This document shows positions 7,873 to 13,133 of a stretch of 13,133 nt of DNA, in pieces (within the stretch, counting starts at the first letter, position 1; every line of letters begins with the position of its first letter). The DNA comes from Alphaproteobacteria bacterium. GTDB taxonomy: Bacteria > Pseudomonadota > Alphaproteobacteria > Rickettsiales > Rickettsiaceae. A program made the translations under genes and the position numbers. The stretch is from assembly GCA_020630305.1 (NCBI GenBank), contig JAHDBQ010000004.1, positions 1 through 13,133 on the forward strand, written 5' to 3'. Below the pieces are notes generated by a model, which was not told where the DNA came from, did no database searches, and saw nothing but the letters and a program-made list of their open reading frames with translations.

Positions 7873-9018
7873 ATGGCAGATTTCAATGAAAATAAAAGAA
7901 AAAGTAGAAATACATTAAAGGAGATTTTAAAGCAATTAAAACCTTTGATTAAAAGAAGAGAAAAGGTAGAAGAAGAAATGTTTCCTCTAGAAAACACTTT
8001 AAAGATGCAATTCAACAAAAAAGAAGAATTAAATGAAAAGGATTTAAAAAAATACGCTGAATTAGAGAAAGAAAAATTTAGCATAATTCAAGAGGAAACT
8101 GAGATTAGAGAGCCGCATCTTAAAGAAATTATTACACAAAAAAATCGAACAGAATATATCGGTAATATAACGGAATACAAAGATTTTGGCAAGTATGATG
8201 TCATAATGGCTCACAACGTAAATAAAGATGAATTAACTACATATCTGAATGATATAGCTAGCGCCATAGGAAATTCAAAACCTAATCTAGGACACAAACA
8301 AATATCTGAAGAGCAGGTTGTTAGAAAAAATTCTTTAAGTAAGATGGGCAACTCTAGTGATACATTAGTCGCTGAAATGAAACAGCTCGCAGAAGCTCAG
8401 AAAAAAGAAAACAGAAAATCTGCTCTTGTTACTTTGGGCGCTTCATCTGGACAATTAATGGCAGACCTACGGGGTGCAGCTGCTGATAATGCAAAAAGAA
8501 AGAAAGCTGCAAAGACCTTACTTGCCCTCATCGAGGAGTCAATAGCAAAGGACGCAAAAAAAGAAAAGGCTACCCCTGCTGAAAAAACAAGTAAAATGAA
8601 TACATTAAGAGGCTTTAAAAAGAAATCTAATTTAAAGAGCTCTTTGGAAGGGTTACCTACTAATGTTTTAGCCGGTCATGTTACAAAAGATGAATTAAAG
8701 CCAGTAAAACTTAAAAAATCTACTAAAAAAGAAAACAAATATGATACTATCAGAAGATTTAAAGATAACTTAAAGGCGATTCAAGAGTCTTTTGCAGAAA
8801 GTACGGCAGATAAGGAAAATAATAAGAAAGAAGGCAATAAGAAAAAGAGCGCCCTTAAGAAAATTAATGAAATGGGAACAAATCCACTTATGAATTCCAA
8901 AAAAGCAAGAAATAAATCTTCAACTACCAAGATTGGTGCTCTCAATACTCCAAGACCATCATCTGCGACAGTCGCTAGCAGAAATAACAATAAAGGAAGA
9001 GGCGGAAGAACAATGTAG
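7873..9018 (+). CDS. Uncharacterised lysine-rich, Cys/Trp-free repeat-containing protein
   Basis: I do not recognise this 381-residue protein. AAGAGG (7859-7864) ahead of ATG 7873 and a predicted promoter support a real gene. It has no signal peptide or membrane helix. By my count it has 65 Lys (about 17%) and no Cys or Trp. Residues 6-90 are highly charged and probably helical or coiled-coil (for example KRREKVEEEM and LKKYAELEKEKF). Residues 155-184 and 185-214 align as two diverged 30-residue repeats with shared positions L..(M/L)G.SS..L.A and a basic end. AHNVNKDEL (113-121) resembles AGHVTKDEL (267-275), and NTLRGFK (243-249) resembles DTIRRFK (291-297). The C-terminus (about 315-381) is low-complexity, basic and probably disordered, ending NNNKGRGGRTM. 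Both flanks are decayed genes, yet this frame is intact, which suggests recent arrival or selection. A secreted effector or a nucleic-acid-binding protein are speculative options. Confidence 0.75.
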   Translation: MADFNENKRKSRNTLKEILKQLKPLIKRREKVEEEMFPLENTLKMQFNKKEELNEKDLKKYAELEKEKFSIIQEETEIREPHLKEIITQKNRTEYIGNITEYKDFGKYDVIMAHNVNKDELTTYLNDIASAIGNSKPNLGHKQISEEQVVRKNSLSKMGNSSDTLVAEMKQLAEAQKKENRKSALVTLGASSGQLMADLRGAAADNAKRKKAAKTLLALIEESIAKDAKKEKATPAEKTSKMNTLRGFKKKSNLKSSLEGLPTNVLAGHVTKDELKPVKLKKSTKKENKYDTIRRFKDNLKAIQESFAESTADKENNKKEGNKKKSALKKINEMGTNPLMNSKKARNKSSTTKIGALNTPRPSSATVASRNNNKGRGGRTM

Positions 9019-9046
9019 ATAAATGCATAATAGGCACGTACAAACT

Positions 9047-9316
9047 TTAAAAAGAGAGAGTTTTATACAAAATGGAGACTTTGCATATAATATAAGTGTG
9101 TAAAGATAAATTCAACCTATCTGGAAAGTGGATTTCCAATTGAGAAACGATCAATGCCCAGTTTCTAACTGGAGTAGTCCATTTCTTCAAAATTTTATTA
9201 AAAGCACAATATACCAATTTAGTCAAGGCATTTTCTTAAGAGAAAGCGCCTTTGCTTTTGGTATATTTGCCTACTATTCGATGCAATGGAGGAATGTTCA
9301 AATAGGTTAAATTTAT
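9047..9316 (-). pseudogene. IS256-family transposase C-terminal remnant
   Basis: On the minus strand one frame reads PLHRIVGKYTKSKGAFS-stop-ENALTKLVY, then KKWTTPVRNWALIVSQLE and IHFPDRLNLSL. This is the conserved C-terminal block of IS256/mutator-type transposases (H-R...KTKGAF...ALxKLxY...KWT.P..NW...SQL...F..R). The internal TAA (bases 9236-9238) replaces a codon within the FxSENAL stretch, consistent with a single TCA-to-TAA change. The clear match covers 9094-9292; similarity fades beyond about 9316, and the frame closes at 9047-9049. Only some 70 of about 400 residues remain, with no DDE domain and no recognisable terminal repeat, so it is a dead fragment. It marks a past insertion next to the orphan gene. 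Confidence 0.82.
9208..9267. repeat. 60-bp interrupted inverted repeat inside the transposase remnant
   Basis: The outer arms AATATACCAA (9208-9217) and TTGGTATATT (9258-9267) are perfect complements. Inside them, AAGGC (9225-9229) pairs with GCCTT (9248-9252), and TTTCT (9232-9236) with AGAAA (9241-9245). The repeat lies between convergent genes, so it could help end transcription, but neither strand shows a proper T-run after the stem. It coincides with the codons of a conserved transposase motif, so coincidence is possible. Confidence 0.45.
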
Positions 9317-9477
9317 TTTTAAGTATTTTTTCTGCAGTGCTAACTGTTCATTAGCAAAGCTCATGAATGATATTTTTATGATGTATTTTTTAAAATTAGC
9401 ATCCTCTCCTTGTGTTGTTACTCTCCCAAAATTATCTCCCTAATTTAAACTTTCCCAATTAATTTTTGTGCACAACC
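9317..9477. other. Non-coding spacer between transposase remnant and bamA 3' end
   Basis: No gene or RNA was recognised. The only symmetry noted is the 10-bp palindrome TTGTGCACAA (9466-9475) just past the bamA stop codon. It lacks a T-run on the bamA strand, so it is not a standard terminator. The sequence is AT-rich and probably decayed DNA. Confidence 0.35.
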
Positions 9478-11829
9478 TTAAAGCTGAGCCGAAAATTTTA
9501 AGTGAAAAGCTTGCGTTTCATCATAGCTTTTTTTGTGAATTGGGAATCCCCAATCAACTCTGATAGGTGCTATTTTTGTAACCCATGTAAAACCAAATCC
9601 AGCTGATGTTCTAAGCATCTTACTTCTGTGATAATCTTTCTTTGGAATTAATTTAGATTTTGCTCCCCACACGCAACCAGCGTCAAAAAACACTGAACCA
9701 GTTAGATCAAACTCCTTAGGCAATCCAAGTGGAAAATCCATTTGCGCAGAAAATGCATAATATTGATTACCACCAAGCCCTTCTTCAGAATCATCTTTTA
9801 ATCTTGGCCCAATACCACCTGGTGCAAAACCACGAAGTGAATGATCACCTAAATTAAATCTATTATTGATTCTTACTTCCTTACGGTTATAGTTTGGATT
9901 GTTTTTGCTGTATAGACCCATAATATGTCCACCAGAACCAGAAAGCTTTAAAGTATATTTATTATTGATAAAAGACTTATACATTTTTATGTTGGCATCA
10001 TGCTTTAAATATTTTACATCACCGCCAAGACCTGCATATTCTTGAGTTATATCTACAATAAAACCATCTTTTGTGTGTACTCTGCTATCTGTTTTATCTA
10101 AAGTAATAGTATGAGCAATACTTGAAGTTACAAATGTACCCATTTGCTGACTAATTGCTTTAGATATTTGCTTTAATTTTTCATCACCTTTTAGCTTGTC
10201 TTCTCTTAATGAATAGTCTAGAGAGTGATATAAATCATCCATGATTTCATAACCAAGAGTAAGAGACCCACCATACGAATATTGGCTATACTTCTTTTTA
10301 CCACCGCCATCATCAACAAAACCGCTTCCCTTGCCATTTTCGCTTCTGAAGAAGCTAGTACCTAAAGAAAGGTTTTTATCCATAAAATTAGGGTCAGTAA
10401 TACCACCACTGTAGTGAATACTGCTTTTGCCTACTTGAACTCCGGCATTTAAATATCTACCAGTTCCGATAAAGTTACGCTCTAGAAAATTAATTCTACC
10501 AAACATTCCTCCGGCAGTGTTGTAACCAGTCTGCAATGAAAATGAAGCAGTAGATTTTTCTTTAACTTTGATGTTCACATCATATCTGTCTGGCTTGTAT
10601 GTTGGTGACATCTGCACTGACAATCTATGATCGAAATAATCTAAGTTACGAATATTCCTTTCGCCTTTGTCTAGATTATCTCTGTTAAAAACATCTCCTT
10701 CTGCAAGTCCAAGCTCACGGCGAATCACATGATCTTCTGTTTTTAAGTTGCCCTCGATATTTATACGATTAACAAATACTTTCGCTGCTTGATCTACAAC
10801 AATAGTAACATTTGCAAGGCTATTTGCTCTGTCTGGTACAACCTCAGGAGTTACATTAACATGCGGATACCCTTTTGAGGCAAGGTGTTTTTCAATTTTT
10901 TCTGAAACTTTCTCCATTTCATCCATATTAAAAGTTTTGCCCTCTGAGTTTTTAATCAAGCCAGATATTTCGGAATCAGGTATTGCCTTTAATTTATTCT
11001 TCAAAGATATTTTGCCAAACTGATATTTATTCCCCTCATCAACAGAAAACACTAGAGTAAAGCCTTCGCTAGTTTTAGTAAGGTCTGCAGTTGCTGAGAT
11101 TACTCTGAAATCTGCATAACCTACTGATTTATAGAACTGAGTTAGCTTTTGCTTGTCGAATTCAATACGGTCAGGGTCATAGCCATCATGCACTTCCATG
11201 AATCTAAACCAGCGCGACTCTCTGGTCATGATAATTGACTTAAGCTCTGAGTCTGTGTAGCTTTTATTACCAACAAATGCAATCTTTTTGATGGTAGTTT
11301 TAGGTCCCTCATGAATTACGAACACAACCTTAGCGCGGTCATTATCAAGATAAGTTACTTCCTCTTTCACGCGAGCAGAGAATCTAGCTTGCCTTTTATA
11401 TAGCTCATTCAGCCTGTTTACATCTTTTTTAAGCTTCCAGATAGTAAGAGTATCGCCAGGAGCTGTATGGACTGTATCTGCTAGCATCTTGGTGCTTAGC
11501 TTGTAGTTTCCATCGAACACTATGCTACTAATGAACGGCATTTCTTCTACGCGAATCTTCAGAGTCCCTCTGTAAAAAGTAACAATCACCGCCTTGAATA
11601 GGTCTGTATCATATAGAGCTTTTACAACAATATTCCTGGTTTCGTTTCTATATATATCGCCAACTTTGACGCCCATATATTCTTCGATAGTTGAAAGTTC
11701 AACGCGCTTATTACCAACAATATTGATCTTTTTAATAAGATATTGCGAATCAGATTTGCTATCCGCAAATGCAGTATTTGCAAATATCATTAGCGCAAAT
11801 GCTATTGCTAATTTTAATAAATTCTTCAC
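9478..11829 (-). CDS. bamA: Outer membrane protein assembly factor BamA
   Basis: A 783-residue Omp85-family protein, the central subunit of the machine that folds and inserts beta-barrels into the outer membrane. A signal peptide (1 to about 22, cleavage near TAFA) precedes five POTRA domains at about 31-97, 98-175, 178-267, 270-348 and 351-425; typical POTRA pieces are INIVGNKRV, FVGNKSY and INIEGNLKT. A C-terminal 16-strand barrel spans about 430-783 and carries the LRGF motif (665-668, the usual VRGY/F), QMDFPLGLP and FFDAG. The length is normal for BamA. The start is GTG (11829-11827 on the minus strand): AAAGAGG lies 7 nt upstream and the signal peptide begins there. The last residues are FHLKFSAQL, ending in Leu rather than the usual aromatic. 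The gene is convergent with the orphan gene and divergent from nusB. Confidence 0.97.
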   Translation of the reverse strand: MKNLLKLAIAFALMIFANTAFADSKSDSQYLIKKINIVGNKRVELSTIEEYMGVKVGDIYRNETRNIVVKALYDTDLFKAVIVTFYRGTLKIRVEEMPFISSIVFDGNYKLSTKMLADTVHTAPGDTLTIWKLKKDVNRLNELYKRQARFSARVKEEVTYLDNDRAKVVFVIHEGPKTTIKKIAFVGNKSYTDSELKSIIMTRESRWFRFMEVHDGYDPDRIEFDKQKLTQFYKSVGYADFRVISATADLTKTSEGFTLVFSVDEGNKYQFGKISLKNKLKAIPDSEISGLIKNSEGKTFNMDEMEKVSEKIEKHLASKGYPHVNVTPEVVPDRANSLANVTIVVDQAAKVFVNRINIEGNLKTEDHVIRRELGLAEGDVFNRDNLDKGERNIRNLDYFDHRLSVQMSPTYKPDRYDVNIKVKEKSTASFSLQTGYNTAGGMFGRINFLERNFIGTGRYLNAGVQVGKSSIHYSGGITDPNFMDKNLSLGTSFFRSENGKGSGFVDDGGGKKKYSQYSYGGSLTLGYEIMDDLYHSLDYSLREDKLKGDEKLKQISKAISQQMGTFVTSSIAHTITLDKTDSRVHTKDGFIVDITQEYAGLGGDVKYLKHDANIKMYKSFINNKYTLKLSGSGGHIMGLYSKNNPNYNRKEVRINNRFNLGDHSLRGFAPGGIGPRLKDDSEEGLGGNQYYAFSAQMDFPLGLPKEFDLTGSVFFDAGCVWGAKSKLIPKKDYHRSKMLRTSAGFGFTWVTKIAPIRVDWGFPIHKKSYDETQAFHLKFSAQL

Positions 11830-11875
11830 AAGATTTCCTCTTTAAATGAATTAAAAATTTCTATTATCTGCTAAC

Positions 11876-11904
11876 AATATAATCGGGCTAGCCAAATACT
11901 GCAA
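11876..11904 (-). promoter_or_regulatory. Predicted bamA promoter
   Basis: Read on the minus strand, TTGCAG (11904-11899) and TATATT (11881-11876) are separated by exactly 17 bp, placing transcription start near 11869 and giving a leader of about 40 nt. The spacer contains the 8-bp palindrome GGCTAGCC (11886-11893), the most GC-rich spot in this intergenic region, which might be a protein-binding site. Confidence 0.6.
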
Positions 11905-11984
11905 CAAATAACTTTAAATTTTTATATCATCCCTAGCAAAAAAAACAAGACATATTATAAATAACTTCAAATAAAATAGAATTC

Positions 11985-12013
11985 TTTACTAGCTGTAGTT
12001 TTTTTGTTATAAT
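11985..12013 (+). promoter_or_regulatory. Predicted nusB-rlmE promoter (extended -10)
   Basis: TTTACT (11985-11990), a 17-bp spacer and a perfect TATAAT (12008-12013) preceded by TGT form an extended -10 promoter. Start near 12020 leaves a leader of about 20 nt. This excludes an in-frame GTG at 12016, which would lie upstream of the transcript start, and supports the ATG at 12040. Confidence 0.65.
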
Positions 12014-12039
12014 GTGTGCTCAATTTTATTTTAGGTGAT

Positions 12040-12510
12040 ATGAAAGAGCAACAATTAAACACAAAATCTATTGCGCGCATAGCTTCGGTTCAGGCGTTAT
12101 ATCAATATGAAGACGATAAAACCAATGCGGATATTGAAACCATAATCATGCGAATAATTGACTTCTACAAGGGAAAGTCAATTAAAGAGGATTATGAAAG
12201 TCAGCTGCCGAGTAATGTTAAAATTAAGCCAAGCTATAAGTTTCTTAGAGAGCTTACGGAATATAGTTTTGAAAATACTGCAGAGATTGACGATGTTATC
12301 AAAGATTACCTAACTAATAATTGGACTCTTGAAAGCCTGCCAAAGCTGCTTCTTTCTATTTTAAGAGTGGCAATTGCGGAAGTGAAATATTTCCCAGAAA
12401 CTCCAAAAAATGTTATAATCAGTGAATATACAGATATCGCCAGCAACATGCTAGATGATTCTGAAATTGGCTTTGTTAATTCTGTTCTTGATAAATTTTG
12501 TAAAAAATAA
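12040..12510 (+). CDS. nusB: Transcription antitermination factor NusB
   Basis: A 156-residue all-helical NusB. With NusE (S10) it binds boxA RNA to build the antitermination complex on rRNA operons. Family landmarks are [12 protein letters not shown] (13-24) in helix 1, the central [12 protein letters not shown] (68-79), [19 protein letters not shown] (100-118), [11 protein letters not shown] (124-134) and the closing [13 protein letters not shown] (144-156). The length is typical. The ATG at 12040 is chosen over the in-frame GTG at 12016 because the predicted promoter places transcription start near 12020. AGG (12033-12035) lies only 4 nt before the ATG, a tight spacing. rlmE follows after 2 nt, making a two-gene ribosome-biogenesis unit. 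Confidence 0.92.
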   Translation: MKEQQLNTKSIARIASVQALYQYEDDKTNADIETIIMRIIDFYKGKSIKEDYESQLPSNVKIKPSYKFLRELTEYSFENTAEIDDVIKDYLTNNWTLESLPKLLLSILRVAIAEVKYFPETPKNVIISEYTDIASNMLDDSEIGFVNSVLDKFCKK

Positions 12511-12512
12511 AT

Positions 12513-13133
12513 ATGTCAGCATCTTCAGGATATAGAGGGAAATTCACCCGAGTTAAAACTGCAAAAAGGAGAAAAACTTCTTCGACTAATTGGCTACAGC
12601 GTCAACTTAATGACCCCTATGTTGCGAAGTCAAAAATTGATGGGTATAAGTCTCGCGCTGCATATAAATTACTAGAAATTCACGAAAAATTTGACCTTTT
12701 AAAGCGTGGTAGTAATGTAGTGGATCTTGGCGCTGCTCCAGGCGGGTGGAGCCAGGTGGCAGCAAAAATTGTTAAGTCTGATGCAACTGATTCGAAAAAT
12801 AAAGTAATAGCTATTGACCTGCTTGAAATGGAGCCGATAGCTGGGGTTGTTTCTTTCCAAAAAGATTTCTACGAGCCGGATGCAAAACAAATTATCCTTG
12901 AGAATTTGGATGGTGAGCTTGCGGATATTGTCCTTAGCGACATGGCAGCAAACACTACGGGCCATAGCCCGACCGATCACTTGCGCATTATGGATCTATG
13001 CGAGAACGCACTTGTCTTTGCCCTAACAATCTTAAAACCTGGCGGATCTTTTGTGGCAAAAGTATTTAGAGGAGGAGCAGAAAATGAGCTTCTGCAAGTA
13101 CTCAGGCAGAACTTCAAAACCATCAAGCACTTC
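12513..13133 (+). CDS. rlmE: 23S rRNA (uridine-2'-O)-methyltransferase RlmE, 3' truncated
   Basis: The first 207 codons are present; the window ends before the stop. RlmE (FtsJ/RrmJ) uses SAM to 2'-O-methylate U2552 in the 23S rRNA A-loop, a late step in 50S assembly. SAM motif I is [14 protein letters not shown] (69-82), and [10 protein letters not shown] (47-56) precedes it. Of the catalytic K-D-K-E tetrad, K52, D143 (in [10 protein letters not shown]) and K183 (in FVAKVFRG) are visible. The glutamate, expected in an RxxSRExY segment, should lie just beyond the edge. The basic N-terminal extension (about 1-30, with [20 protein letters not shown]) is typical of alphaproteobacterial RlmE. The ATG lies 2 nt after the nusB stop without a clear ribosome-binding site, suggesting translational coupling. 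Confidence 0.95.
   Translation, partial: MSASSGYRGKFTRVKTAKRRKTSSTNWLQRQLNDPYVAKSKIDGYKSRAAYKLLEIHEKFDLLKRGSNVVDLGAAPGGWSQVAAKIVKSDATDSKNKVIAIDLLEMEPIAGVVSFQKDFYEPDAKQIILENLDGELADIVLSDMAANTTGHSPTDHLRIMDLCENALVFALTILKPGGSFVAKVFRGGAENELLQVLRQNFKTIKHF

Noticed and set aside
7827..8990. Minus-strand frames opposite the lysine-rich gene, Phe/Leu/Ser-rich
   Set aside because: Lysine codons (AAA/AAG) read backwards give Phe/Leu; this is a composition artefact with no start signals.
9086..9267. Possible small structured RNA: TATAAT at 9086-9091 followed by hairpins TGGAAA/TTTCCA (9122-9138), CCAGTT/AACTGG (9158-9172) and the long dyad
   Set aside because: The whole stretch is explained by transposase codons on the other strand. 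No match to 6S, SRP, tmRNA or RNase P RNA motifs was seen, and there is no T-tailed terminator.
9128..9310. Plus-strand 60-codon open frame with a GTG start
   Set aside because: It lies opposite the IS256 transposase remnant, whose minus-strand translation matches conserved transposase motifs. There is no ribosome-binding site, so it is a shadow frame.
12016..12039. GTG start extending NusB by 8 residues
   Set aside because: It lies 3 bp after the predicted -10 box, upstream of the expected transcript start.

Overview
This AT-rich window looks like the chromosome of an alphaproteobacterium of the order Rickettsiales, or a close obligate intracellular relative. The evidence is the gene set and its style. 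There is a close relative of the Rickettsia outer-membrane-protein lysine methyltransferases (PKMT1/PKMT2 type). There is a tilS-ftsH pair, an alphaproteobacterial-style RlmE N-terminus, a small rickettsial-type surface beta-barrel, and genome decay (a shattered hydrolase gene and a transposase stub). The family is not determined; a Midichloriaceae-like or similar lineage is a guess.

Layout. (1) 2-1171 (+): 3' part of a sulfatase-fold LtaS/phosphoglycerol-transferase-like membrane enzyme, cut by the window edge. (2) 1208-2116 (+): a near-consensus promoter, a leader of about 135 nt with two potential hairpins, and a secreted outer-membrane beta-barrel protein. (3) 2216-7034 (+): a tight run of a protein lysine methyltransferase homologue, tilS (overlapping by one base) and ftsH (26-nt gap). 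(4) 7035-9477: an accessory or decaying pocket. It holds an alpha/beta-hydrolase pseudogene, then one intact unrecognised lysine-rich gene (7873-9018) with its own promoter and dyad symmetry, then a C-terminal remnant of an IS256-family transposase on the minus strand. (5) 9478-11829 (-): bamA, starting with GTG. (6) 11876-12013: divergent promoters. (7) 12040-13133 (+): nusB and rlmE in an operon with a 2-nt gap; rlmE runs off the window.

How the genes relate. Much of the window concerns the cell envelope: the sulfatase-fold enzyme, the surface barrel, the methyltransferase whose characterised relatives methylate lysines of rickettsial surface protein OmpB, the FtsH membrane protease and the BamA barrel-insertion machine. 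nusB and rlmE form a ribosome-biogenesis unit (rRNA transcription antitermination and 23S rRNA 2'-O-methylation), and tilS is essential for decoding AUA.

The least explained element is the 381-residue, Cys- and Trp-free, basic protein at 7873-9018. It is intact although both flanks are decayed DNA. Its function is unknown; a secreted effector or a nucleic-acid-binding protein are only hypotheses. The surface-barrel/methyltransferase adjacency is the best candidate for a functional pairing.
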